Below, piece by piece: positions 16,023 through 23,482 of a DNA stretch of 64,000 bases. The number at the start of each line of letters is the position of its first letter. The first letter of the stretch is position 1. A program made the position numbers and the translations under genes. The stretch lies in the NCBI GenBank assembly GCA_963833965.1, contig CAWHZZ010000002.1, forward strand, positions 310,001-374,000, in the 5' to 3' direction. The stretch comes from CAJCIW01 sp963833965 (GTDB lineage Bacteria > Chlamydiota > Chlamydiia > Chlamydiales > Rhabdochlamydiaceae). The notes below the pieces were generated by a model. That model was not told the DNA's origin, ran no database searches, and saw only the letters and a list, made by a program, of their open reading frames with translations.

Positions 16023-16053
16023 GAAAAAAATCCCCCGAGATTCCGGGGGATCA
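16023..16053 (-). terminator. Terminator after paralogue B
   Basis: On the minus strand the stem ATCCCCCGGAATCTCGGGGGAT is followed directly by a run of seven T. It lies just after the stop of the gene ending at 16063 and before the promoter of paralogue A. Confidence 0.88.
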
Positions 16054-16062
16054 GAATAGTCA

Positions 16063-16557
16063 TTAAGAAAAAGAGACGGCGCCCAGGTCCATTTTTGTAA
16101 TGTGACCTTTCTCTTGAAGATTGATAGTCCAATTGTCTCCAGAAGACCAAAGTACATCGTTTGGAGTGATCCTGCACAATTTGAATTGTATTTGATCATT
16201 CATTCGATCTGTTGGAATGTGAAAAGTAAATGTCTTTGCATTTGGCTCATTATATGAAAAAGATTCATCAGCGGCCAAATCTTTATCCCAACTCAGCGGG
16301 GTTTGGCTTCCACGGAGCGTGATCGGGTCTTGAACTTCTTTTGGCACCAATGCGACGACATGCACAACTTTGCCCGCGACCCGGCAATAGTTCGCATCTA
16401 ATTTTTGGTCTAAAGCAGACCTCGCGGCAAAATGGAATGCTCCTCTAAAAGGTTCGGAAACACTCGGATTTGACAATTTCGTTTCGAAGTTTGCTATTTC
16501 TTGTTGGAGAGCTCTTTGTGCTTCAGTATATGTCGGGTTCGTTGCTGGAGTAGCCAT
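16063..16557 (-). CDS. Small protein with starch-binding (CBM20)-like pattern, paralogue B
   Basis: The 164-residue product matches paralogue A along most of its length: RVAGKVVHVVAL, ITLRGSQTPLSWDKDLAAD, FTFHIPTDRM, IQFKLCRI, WSSGDNWTINL, and a shared C-terminal HI-K-LG-VSFS pattern. The starch-binding-like reading rests on the same W, G and N positions. No signal peptide or membrane segment is present. GAGGTC precedes the ATG. Each paralogue has its own promoter and this one has a terminator, so they are separate transcription units. Chlamydiae handle glycogen in the inclusion, and a glycogen-binding role is one possibility, but only an inference. Confidence 0.62.
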   Translation of the reverse strand: MATPATNPTYTEAQRALQQEIANFETKLSNPSVSEPFRGAFHFAARSALDQKLDANYCRVAGKVVHVVALVPKEVQDPITLRGSQTPLSWDKDLAADESFSYNEPNAKTFTFHIPTDRMNDQIQFKLCRITPNDVLWSSGDNWTINLQEKGHITKMDLGAVSFS

Positions 16558-16616
16558 AGTGACCTCTAATTGGATTTTTTTGTGAGTTCTTGAGATATGG
16601 TCTCAAAAACGCAAAA

Positions 16617-16646
16617 ACTTTACATCGCTTAACGAAAACTTCACAA
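16617..16646 (-). promoter_or_regulatory. Sigma-70 type promoter of paralogue B
   Basis: On the minus strand TTGTGA and TAAAGT are separated by 18 bases, about 60 bases upstream of the start codon. The flanking sequence matches the promoter region of paralogue A over about 60 bases. Confidence 0.5.
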
Positions 16647-16679
16647 TCGAAAAATGAAGATCGGTAGTTTTCTCGAGGA

Positions 16680-16712
16680 GAAAAAAAATCCCACGCATCA
16701 CAGGGGGATAGA
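16680..16712 (-). terminator. Decayed terminator copy without an upstream gene
   Basis: On the minus strand ATCCCCCTGTGATGCGTGGGAT is followed by eight T. It has the position, T run and flanks of the terminator at 16023-16053, but the stem is eroded to about five pairs. No gene ends here; the upstream DNA is a palindrome. It looks like the remnant of a third tandem unit. Confidence 0.5.
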
Positions 16713-16742
16713 GATGGTTTCTCGTTTGAACGGTGCTCTATA

Positions 16743-16851
16743 ACAAAAGTTTTTGGAGTAATTTCTGGCGTGAATGCGCCCTCGGAGGAGTTAATTTAAA
16801 TAGGAAGGGGTGCTTTGACCCCTTCCTATTTAAATTAACTCCTCCGAGGGC
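16743..16851. repeat. Perfect 34-base inverted repeat with dispersed module copy 4
   Basis: The arms at 16778-16811 and 16818-16851 match perfectly around the loop GCTTTG. Immediately to the left, 16743-16775 contains CAAAAGTTTTTGGAGTAATT and TCTGGCGTGAA, the same module as near 1808 and in the arms at 7099-7260. The element lies in the divergent gap between paralogue B and the lipoprotein gene at 16996. The rest of this gap (16852-16995) is AT-rich and probably holds the lipoprotein promoter. Confidence 0.88.
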
Positions 16852-16995
16852 AAATATCCCAAGACCTTCGGGTCTAAAAAGCTACAAAGTCGAGTTAACA
16901 AAATATTTTAAATTAAAATAAATCTAATAAATTTGTTTTTGTTGTTGTTAATTCAATTTGGTTATATTCTTTTCGTTTTTAATCATGGATTGTTT

Positions 16996-17499
16996 GTGCG
17001 TTTAAATTGTGCTGCCGCGATTGCTCTTTTCACTTTGCTTTGCGCTGGTTGTGTTTCACAATCGGACGAGCAGCCGATGACGCAAATGCAGATCCGCGAA
17101 ATTCAAACGCGCAGTTTCGAAAGCAAAGATGCAAAGGCTGTGCTCAAAGAGATGATCAATGTGCTGCAGGACGATGCCTTCATCGTCAAGCACGCCAATT
17201 TGGAGCTCGGTCTTCTCGCCGGTGAAAAAGATATCGATATCGAAGACGGATGGAACCGGTTTTTTAACGTGATGGCAAACGGCCAGCGCGCTTCGTGGAA
17301 TAAAAATGTCATGGTCGAGGTCTCCGCGAACGTCACGCAATTTGGAGACAATACCAAGGTGCGCGTCAACTTCCAGCGCAAGATCTTCGACAACTTTGGA
17401 CGCGTCGTAAGGGTAATTCAAATCTACGACGAAAATTACTACCAGGAGTTTTTTACGAAGGTCCACAAAGGACTCTTTTTTCAAGAGGAGAAAATATGA
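16996..17499 (+). CDS. Lipoprotein, unknown function
   Basis: From a GTG at 16996 the product has 167 residues and a lipoprotein signal peptide ending in the lipobox LCAGC. The frame is open to 16933 without an ATG; the GTG gives a normal signal length, so I prefer it. The mature part reads MTQMQIREIQTRSFESKDAKAV near its start, then a region with alternating strands (NKNVMVEVSANVTQF, KVRVNFQRKIFDN) and YDENYYQEFF at the end. This pattern recalls small conserved envelope lipoproteins, but I do not recognise the family. The stop overlaps the next lipoprotein start by four bases. Confidence 0.75.
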   Translation: MRLNCAAAIALFTLLCAGCVSQSDEQPMTQMQIREIQTRSFESKDAKAVLKEMINVLQDDAFIVKHANLELGLLAGEKDIDIEDGWNRFFNVMANGQRASWNKNVMVEVSANVTQFGDNTKVRVNFQRKIFDNFGRVVRVIQIYDENYYQEFFTKVHKGLFFQEEKI

Positions 17500-17909
17500 A
17501 AAAATTCGCCGTTGTTTTAGCTCTTTGCTCGACTGCAGCGCTTAGCTCAGGCTGCTCGCGAGCTTCCAAACATGCCGACCAGCTTCACTCCGCACATGAA
17601 CGGGAGCTGACCCTTGGAATTGTGCAAAAAGAGATCCATCAAGGGATGTCGCAGGGCGATGTCGCTGAAGCTCTCGGCTCCCCCAATATCGTCACCAAGG
17701 ACAAAGAGGGACATGAGACGTGGATCTACGATAAAATCGCAAGCGAAGTCTCCTATTCTCAAGACATGGGCGGGGTTTGGCTGATCTTAGGTGGCTACCA
17801 CAAGGAAGCTGGCGCTCGAGGCTCTACGCAGAAGACATTGACTGTCGTCATCAAATTCGACGAGCAGTCCCACGTCGATAGGGTGTCGTACAACTCGAGC
17901 CGTTTTTAA
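17496..17909 (+). CDS. SmpA/BamE-like lipoprotein
   Basis: The 137-residue product has a signal peptide with lipobox SSGC. The mature domain contains IHQGMSQGDVAEALGSPNIV and then ETWIYDK, the pattern of SmpA/OmlA (BamE) domains, where a MsxxeVxxxLGxP helix is followed by a W-Y strand. BamE is an accessory lipoprotein of the outer-membrane protein assembly complex; whether this protein joins that complex is not shown, since many lipoproteins share the fold. It overlaps the upstream lipoprotein gene by four bases, so the two are probably translated together and may work together. Confidence 0.75.
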   Translation: MKKFAVVLALCSTAALSSGCSRASKHADQLHSAHERELTLGIVQKEIHQGMSQGDVAEALGSPNIVTKDKEGHETWIYDKIASEVSYSQDMGGVWLILGGYHKEAGARGSTQKTLTVVIKFDEQSHVDRVSYNSSRF

Positions 17910-17912
17910 TTT

Positions 17913-18896
17913 CTACTCATTTTCTAGAATGTCGCAGATGCGGCGCTCGCAATGTTCAGAGAGTTCGGGAGGGTAGTGCTTTCTGAGAATGTGGGCGAAT
18001 TTGTACATCTTATACATGATTTCTTTTCTGTATTGGCCAGGTTTCTTCAACTCTTCATCGATAACAAATGAGCTTAAGTCGAGTGTGACTGCCCCATCTT
18101 CGGTGTAGCCAAAATTATTCTTCAAGGAGAGGTCGCAATCGCGCAGCCCCATTTTGCCAAGGGCGAGCAGGCAGTCGAACATCTCATCGATGCAATGCTT
18201 CACCTCATCGTATTTTTTTTCTTTGGCGAGCTTTTCAAGGTGTGGAAAAACGAGCTCTGCTTTTTTCTGAACGATGAATTCTGTTTTATCGAGGTCGATT
18301 ATATGGCGGACCCCAATATTGTCGTATAAGGTCACTGGTTTATGCTTCCCCTCTGTCTTGTTGATGTGGACGTAGAGGATGCCGGTTCGCTCCTTCACTA
18401 ATGAATAGAGGTTGCAGCAGCTTTGGAAATTAAAATTCTGGAAATAATAAGCATTTTCCGGCAAGGGATCGCTTTGCAGCAGGAGCTTTTTAAAGGAAAA
18501 ATTTTTGAAGAGTTGGTTGGGGCGGAAATGGGTATGTCGATAAAATTTGAGGACTGTTTTTTTATCTTGGCCCAGAAAGGCGAACGTCCAGCCTCCCACG
18601 CCCAAAAACGTGAAGGGTTGGTCCAGAAGGGCGTTGACCTTTTTTTGCTCCTCTTCGGCGAGAGGAGGGACTTCCCACTGAGGATCGCTCGGCAGATTGG
18701 AAAGAATCCAGTGAAGGCGAAAGCCCCGCGTTTGCTTGTGGCAGAACTTCTGAAGGCCCATGAAAATAGCCGCAACCAGGGCGAGTTTGAAGCAAAAGAT
18801 AAATGATTTTTTTAAAAACATGGGATTATTATTGCTCAACTCCTTAAGAATTTTCAATTTAATTTTTCTTGGCTGAATGGTAAAATCGTAGTCCAT
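17913..18896 (-). CDS. Membrane-anchored protein kinase-like fold protein
   Basis: The product has 327 residues from 18896 or 302 from an ATG at 18821. The later start puts a signal anchor (about 20 hydrophobic residues from FIFCFKLALV) at the N-terminus and removes an overlap of divergent start codons. The outer part resembles a protein kinase fold: FTFLGVGGWTFAFLG for the nucleotide loop, TVLKFYRH for the Lys strand, GLRDCDLSLKNNFGY for the catalytic loop (Asp and Asn kept) and VTLDLSSF where DFG is expected. So it may be an active or degenerate kinase on the outer side of the membrane. The assignment is from motif order only. Confidence 0.6.
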   Translation of the reverse strand: MDYDFTIQPRKIKLKILKELSNNNPMFLKKSFIFCFKLALVAAIFMGLQKFCHKQTRGFRLHWILSNLPSDPQWEVPPLAEEEQKKVNALLDQPFTFLGVGGWTFAFLGQDKKTVLKFYRHTHFRPNQLFKNFSFKKLLLQSDPLPENAYYFQNFNFQSCCNLYSLVKERTGILYVHINKTEGKHKPVTLYDNIGVRHIIDLDKTEFIVQKKAELVFPHLEKLAKEKKYDEVKHCIDEMFDCLLALGKMGLRDCDLSLKNNFGYTEDGAVTLDLSSFVIDEELKKPGQYRKEIMYKMYKFAHILRKHYPPELSEHCERRICDILENE

Positions 18897-20136
18897 GGAA
18901 GAAAAAATTTCCTTGGATTGGCGGAAAACGCGGTTTGCGCTTTTGTGGATGAATCTGGCCTCGGAGCCGCTGATCTCCCTTTACACTCTCATTCCTTTTC
19001 TTCTGCGCAAAGATCTGCATGCCTCGATGTTCCAAATCTCTTTATTTGCCACTTTAAGGCCGGTCCTTTCCGTCTTTTCTTTTTATTGGAGCGCATACCT
19101 CAAAGAGGGCAAGGGGCGGCTCATCGCCAATCTCGTCAGCGCGTCCGCGCTGGCTTATTTGCCTTTTCTATTTTTTCCTTGGGCGGGGAATTTTTGGGTT
19201 TTACTGCTCGCTTCAGCGATGTACCAACTCTTTAGCCGAGCGGCGATTCCTTCTCTAATCGAGGTATTAAAACGCAATATGCCCAAAAAACCGAGGGAGC
19301 ATGCTTTTTCTTTCTATTTCATTTTGAGCTTTCTCGAGAGCGGAATTTTAGGGATGATGTTCGGTCGGTTGCTCGACGCGGGCTTCCTGGATTGGAAGAT
19401 GCTGTTTTTCTTTGCTTCGCTCGTCGGTTTGAGCAGCGTGGCCTTTTTTTCACGCCTGCATGTCCCAGTGATGGCAGAAAAAGCCGATTTAAAAGGCCCT
19501 GCTTCGCTTGCCCATCCTTGGCATGAGAGTTTTCGGTTGATCCGCGAGAGGACGGAATTCGCCCACTTTCAGGGGGCCTTCATGATCGGCGGCTCCGCTC
19601 TGATGCTGATGGCGCCCGCGCTCTCCAGCTATTATGTGGACACTCTTAAGCTCTCTTATTCCAATATGACGACAGCGCGCTTTATTTTTATGGCGATCGG
19701 CGTTGCAGGCACATCTCTGCTTTGGAAAAAGGGGCTTGGCCGATTTTCCATTTTGAAGCTGACGGTTTGGGTATTGCTCGGGTTTGGGCTGTTTCCGATC
19801 GCGCTTTTGATGGCAAAGCTCGATCTCTGGTTCCTCTATCTCGCCTTTTTGTTCTATGGGGTTGCGCAGGCGGGAAGCCACTTGATCTGGAGCCTCTCGG
19901 GAACATTTTTTGCGGGAGAACAGGATAGCTCGCCCTACACGAGGGTCAACATTTTGATGTTGGGCCTCCGCGGCGCTGTCATGCCTTTGATCGGCGGACT
20001 CCTATGCGACCTTTTTGGAGTTGTCCCCATTTTGGTGATCGGCACCATTCTCTGCTTTTATGGAGCTTTTTATCTATCGCGCCGCGCCGAATTTCAACGC
20101 AAAGCCGCCACGACGCAAAGCCGCGGAGAAAAATAA
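18895..20136 (+). CDS. Major facilitator superfamily transporter
   Basis: The 413-residue product has about twelve hydrophobic segments in two halves, as in MFS carriers. Charged cytoplasmic loops such as KEGKGR and RNMPKKPREH are in the expected places. The substrate is not evident. The start codon overlaps that of the divergent kinase-like gene if both use the outermost ATG, with no room for ribosome-binding sites. The last 12 or so codons (QRKAATTQSRGEK) are encoded by a repeat of the AACGCAAAG family, so the C-terminus was probably altered by insertion of that repeat. Confidence 0.85.
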   Translation: MEEKISLDWRKTRFALLWMNLASEPLISLYTLIPFLLRKDLHASMFQISLFATLRPVLSVFSFYWSAYLKEGKGRLIANLVSASALAYLPFLFFPWAGNFWVLLLASAMYQLFSRAAIPSLIEVLKRNMPKKPREHAFSFYFILSFLESGILGMMFGRLLDAGFLDWKMLFFFASLVGLSSVAFFSRLHVPVMAEKADLKGPASLAHPWHESFRLIRERTEFAHFQGAFMIGGSALMLMAPALSSYYVDTLKLSYSNMTTARFIFMAIGVAGTSLLWKKGLGRFSILKLTVWVLLGFGLFPIALLMAKLDLWFLYLAFLFYGVAQAGSHLIWSLSGTFFAGEQDSSPYTRVNILMLGLRGAVMPLIGGLLCDLFGVVPILVIGTILCFYGAFYLSRRAEFQRKAATTQSRGEK

Positions 20137-20170
20137 AAATCTTTGCTTTGCGCCTTTGCGTTAAATCTTC
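20096..20170. repeat. Palindromic short-period repeat, AACGCAAAG family, copy 2
   Basis: The left arm begins AACGCAAAGCCGCCACGACG at 20097; the right arm, CTTTGCGCCTTTGCGTTAA, ends near 20165. It spans the stop of the MFS gene and reaches the convergent stop of clpB. It is the same family as 1520-1643. Confidence 0.75.
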
Positions 20171-22758
20171 GAAAGAACTTTTATGACTTCCCCTTCTCCC
20201 AAGGTCAACATCATCTTGGAATCGTTTTTAATCTCGCCTTTGAGAATCGCCGTGGAAAGAAGATTGACGACTTCTTGCTGGATGAGACGCTTTAAGGGGC
20301 GGGCTCCGTAGAGAGGGTCATACCCTTTTTTCGCAAGATAGGCCAATACAGACTTTTCCCACTGAAGCTTGATGCCGCGCTCGAGTAGGCGCACGGCGAC
20401 GCGGTTCAGCTGAATCAACGCGATCTTTTCCATGTCCTGCTCTTGTAAAGGAAGGAATGGGAGGATTTCATCGAGACGGTTCAAGAATTCCGGACGGAAG
20501 TACATTTTTAAAACCGGATCGACGATCGCGAGCACTTCTTCTTTTGTCCATCCGGTCGGCTGCGAGCGGAGCTTTTCGAGAAGAAGGTCGGAGCCGAGGT
20601 TCGATGTCATGATGAAGAGGGCGTTTTTGCAATTGACGGTTCGTCCTTTGCTGTCGGTCAACCTTCCATCATCGAAAATTTGCAGCAGGATATTGAACAC
20701 ATCGTGGTGGGCTTTCTCGATTTCGTCAAAGAGCACGACGCTGTAGGGACGGCGGCGAAGCGCTTCGGTGAGCTGGCCACCTTCCTCGTAGCCGACATAG
20801 CCAGGCGGCGAGCCGATCAATTTGGCGACGCTGTGTTTTTCCATGTATTCCGACATGTCGAGGCGGATGATCGCCTCTGCCTGATTGAAGAGCTGGTCGG
20901 CAAGGGCCTTGACGAGCTCTGTTTTTCCCACCCCCGTGGGACCGATGAACAAAAAGACCCCAACTGGGCGCGATGGGTCATTGAGTCCCGCTCGGGAGCG
21001 CCTGATCGCTTCGCTAACGGCCTCGATAGCAAATGACTGGCCGACGACGCGCTCACCTAACTCTTTTTCCAAATTCAGCAAGCGCTGCGCTTCCCCTTCG
21101 AGCATCCGATTGACAGGGATGCCGGTCCATTTGGCGACGATTTGCGCGATGAGCGGCTCATCGACCTCTTCTTGCAGCATCCGGTGAGGCAGGCTGAGAA
21201 GTTTTTTTTGGGCCTCTTCGAGCTCTTTTTTGGTCTTGGGCAGGATGCTATAGCGCAACTCAGCGACTTTGTTGTAATCGGCAGCCCTTTCCGCCTCTTC
21301 TTCTTGGAAACGGAGATTCTCCAGGGCATTTTTTTTCTCTTTGACCTGCTCGATTAATTTCTTTTCTTGGTTCCACTTTTCTCGAAGAACGGCGAGCTCT
21401 TCTTTGGAGCTCGCGATCTGCGCCTGCATTTTTTCCGCTTCGTCGCGAGCGAGCGACGTGTCTTCACGCCTTAAACCTTCTTGTTTGACGATCAGGCTGG
21501 AGAGTTCTCGTTCTTTGATGTCGATGGGAAGGGGAAGGCTGCCGATCTGCAAGCGTATCACGCTTGCGGCCTCATCGATCAAGTCGATCGCTTTGTCGGG
21601 AAGCCTTCGGTCGGTGATGTAGCGCGCTGAAAGATAGACAGCGGCATGCAGGGCGCTTTCGGTGATATGGACGCCGTGGTAGATTTCGTACCGTTCTCGA
21701 AGGCCGCGCAGGATGGCGATGGAATCTTCTAAGGACGGCTCTTCGATGAGCACAGGCTGGAACCTGCGCTCTAGGGCAGGATCTTTCTCGATGTACTTTT
21801 TGTATTCATTAAGCGTCGTGGCACCGATGCAATGCAACGTTCCGCGCGCGAGGGCGGGCTTTAATAGGTTTGCCGCGTCCATCGCTCCCTCGGTAGCCCC
21901 GGCGCCGACGAGCGTATGGACCTCGTCGATGAACAGAAGGATTTGCCCTTCGCTTTTTTCGATCTCTTTGAGAATGCCCTTGAGGCGCTCTTCAAATTCT
22001 CCGCGGTATTTAGTTCCAGCGATCAAGCTTCCCATATCGAGGACGAAAAGCTGTTTGTCTTTGAGCGAATCGGGAACGTCGCCTTGCACGATGCGCAGCG
22101 CGAGTCCTTCGGCGATAGCCGTCTTGCCGACACCGGGCTCGCCGATCAAGAGTGGATTGTTCTTTGTCCGGCGGCTCAAAACCTGCATCGTCCTGCGGAT
22201 TTCTTCGTCTCTGCCGATGACCGGGTCGAGTTTTCCCGCTTTGGCCAAGTGAGTGAGGTTTCTACAATATTTATCTAGCGCCTGGAGGCTGGCTTCTGCT
22301 GTGGGGGAGTCCATTTTTATCGATCCTCTCATTTGTTTAATGCGCGCTTCGACTTCCTTGAGAATCAGATTGGCGCTTTTTTTCCAGGACGCAAAAGGAC
22401 CCTCCGCTGATTGCCAAAATACATAAAAGAAATGGTCGCTGCTGATGTAGGCGTCGTCCCATTTTTTGGCAATGGCCTGCGCTTCAGCGATTCTGTTTTG
22501 CAATTGAGGGGAAATGGCCGGCGCCTGAGTTGCGCCGCTGAATGTGGGCACTTTTTTCAGTGCGGCTTCCAGCTGAGGAACTAGTAGAGAAGGATTCAAT
22601 CCCAACGCCGCGGAAAGCGTCCAAAAATAACCTTGGGAATCCTCAAAAAAGGCAAGCGCTAAGTGATTTTCATTCACTTCGGTGTGGTTGTTCTCCTGGG
22701 CAAGCTGAAACGCCTTTTCCAGGGCATCGCGTGCAGATTCAGTAAATTGCGGAGCCAT
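20161..22758 (-). CDS. clpB: ClpB protein disaggregase
   Basis: The 865-residue AAA+ chaperone rescues aggregated proteins together with DnaK. The N domain (about residues 1-145) is followed by the first ATPase domain with GEPGVGKTAIAEGLA (Walker A) and LLFIDEVHTL (Walker B), a long coiled-coil middle domain (about 400-520), and the second ATPase domain with GPTGVGKTELVKALA and VVLFDEIEKAH. The frame is open 33 codons further, but the ATG at 22758 is preceded by GGAGG and gives the usual ClpB N-terminus. The gap upstream contains a large inverted repeat. Confidence 0.97.
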   Translation of the reverse strand: MAPQFTESARDALEKAFQLAQENNHTEVNENHLALAFFEDSQGYFWTLSAALGLNPSLLVPQLEAALKKVPTFSGATQAPAISPQLQNRIAEAQAIAKKWDDAYISSDHFFYVFWQSAEGPFASWKKSANLILKEVEARIKQMRGSIKMDSPTAEASLQALDKYCRNLTHLAKAGKLDPVIGRDEEIRRTMQVLSRRTKNNPLLIGEPGVGKTAIAEGLALRIVQGDVPDSLKDKQLFVLDMGSLIAGTKYRGEFEERLKGILKEIEKSEGQILLFIDEVHTLVGAGATEGAMDAANLLKPALARGTLHCIGATTLNEYKKYIEKDPALERRFQPVLIEEPSLEDSIAILRGLRERYEIYHGVHITESALHAAVYLSARYITDRRLPDKAIDLIDEAASVIRLQIGSLPLPIDIKERELSSLIVKQEGLRREDTSLARDEAEKMQAQIASSKEELAVLREKWNQEKKLIEQVKEKKNALENLRFQEEEAERAADYNKVAELRYSILPKTKKELEEAQKKLLSLPHRMLQEEVDEPLIAQIVAKWTGIPVNRMLEGEAQRLLNLEKELGERVVGQSFAIEAVSEAIRRSRAGLNDPSRPVGVFLFIGPTGVGKTELVKALADQLFNQAEAIIRLDMSEYMEKHSVAKLIGSPPGYVGYEEGGQLTEALRRRPYSVVLFDEIEKAHHDVFNILLQIFDDGRLTDSKGRTVNCKNALFIMTSNLGSDLLLEKLRSQPTGWTKEEVLAIVDPVLKMYFRPEFLNRLDEILPFLPLQEQDMEKIALIQLNRVAVRLLERGIKLQWEKSVLAYLAKKGYDPLYGARPLKRLIQQEVVNLLSTAILKGEIKNDSKMMLTLGEGEVIKVLSKI

Positions 22759-22813
22759 ATTTTCCTCCAGGGAGTTCCATTCTAAGCTTTTTAACCACGG
22801 AAGTAAAATAAAT

Positions 22814-22922
22814 AACCACAGAGAGCACACAGGCCGAAAGAGGCGGCTTCGCCGCAAAATTGGTGGTGGATTTTTTTTGCGGCAAAGCCGCCTCTTTCGG
22901 CCTCTGTGCTCTCTGTGGTTAA
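22814..22922. repeat. Inverted repeat with AACCACAGAG-type arms
   Basis: The arms begin AACCACAGAGAGCACAC at 22814 and end with CTCTGTGGTT at 22920. They pair for about 46 bases, including GGCCGAAAGAGGCGGC and TTTGCGGC sections, around a 16-base centre. The outer part resembles a short-period repeat (ACCACAGAGnnCACAGAG) that I know from many environmental genomes. It lies between the stop of the gene at 22929 and the clpB start, on a co-directional transcript. Confidence 0.82.
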
Positions 22923-22928
22923 TTTTTC

Positions 22929-23378
22929 TTAGCTGCTAGGGGAGACGGTGCGGGGGGCGAAGATGCGGCGCGCTTTGACGCTGACGTTGGAATCTTTATT
23001 GACGATCAAGCATGGGTACTTGGGATCGCCGCTGGGGATGATTTTGACTGCAAAAGGGGTCAACCAGAACGATGAGGTATTGACATCATCTGGAGACACT
23101 TCCCATATGGTGTTGTCTGATAATTGGATTTTATGACCATTGTCGATGTTGATCGAGAGGAAAAGTTCGTTTTCAGATTCCTGGGTTTTAACTTTTGGGG
23201 TGAAATTTTGATCGAGCCAGATTTCCAGGGCTATTTTTTGATTCTTATTCAGTTTGTCCACGCCTGTCTTTTTTTGGTCCTCTTTCGACATTACCTCGTC
23301 GAGAAGAATCTGTGCCTGCAGACAAGAACAATGAAGTGCAAAGCCTGTTAAAACAAGTACGAAAATAAAGCGACCCAT
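22929..23378 (-). CDS. Exported protein, unknown function
   Basis: The 149-residue product begins with a signal peptide (about residues 1-22, ending LQAQ). The mature part has a Lys-rich helical stretch and then a strand-rich block, LFLSINIDNGHKIQLSDNTIWEVSPDD, followed by FWLTPFAVKII and VSVKARRI. The pattern 'attribute of a residue/operator then W-V-x-P-x-D' occurs in small secreted proteins I have seen in environmental chlamydiae, but I cannot name a family. It lies between clpB and the porin-like gene on the same strand, with a terminator before it. Confidence 0.7.
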   Translation of the reverse strand: MGRFIFVLVLTGFALHCSCLQAQILLDEVMSKEDQKKTGVDKLNKNQKIALEIWLDQNFTPKVKTQESENELFLSINIDNGHKIQLSDNTIWEVSPDDVNTSSFWLTPFAVKIIPSGDPKYPCLIVNKDSNVSVKARRIFAPRTVSPSS

Positions 23379-23420
23379 CTATAACCACCTTTTTCCGCAG
23401 TTTATCCAAAATTAAATTTT

Positions 23421-23458
23421 AAGAAATAAAAAACCGCTCTCGAGTTAACGAGAGCGGC
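23421..23458 (-). terminator. Rho-independent terminator after the porin-like gene
   Basis: On the minus strand the stem CCGCTCTCG/CGAGAGCGG with loop TTAACT is followed by TTTTTTATTTCTT. It lies 25 bases after the stop at 23483. Confidence 0.9.
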
Positions 23459-23482
23459 TGTTTCCCTAAGATACTTAGAAAA

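Noticed and set aside
16733..16921. Short open frame over the 34-base inverted repeat
   Set aside because: It consists of repeat sequence and has no ribosome-binding site or protein-like composition.
22759..22857. Upstream extension of clpB by 33 codons
   Set aside because: The ATG at 22758 has GGAGG at normal distance and gives the standard ClpB N-terminus; the extension lies partly in the inverted repeat.
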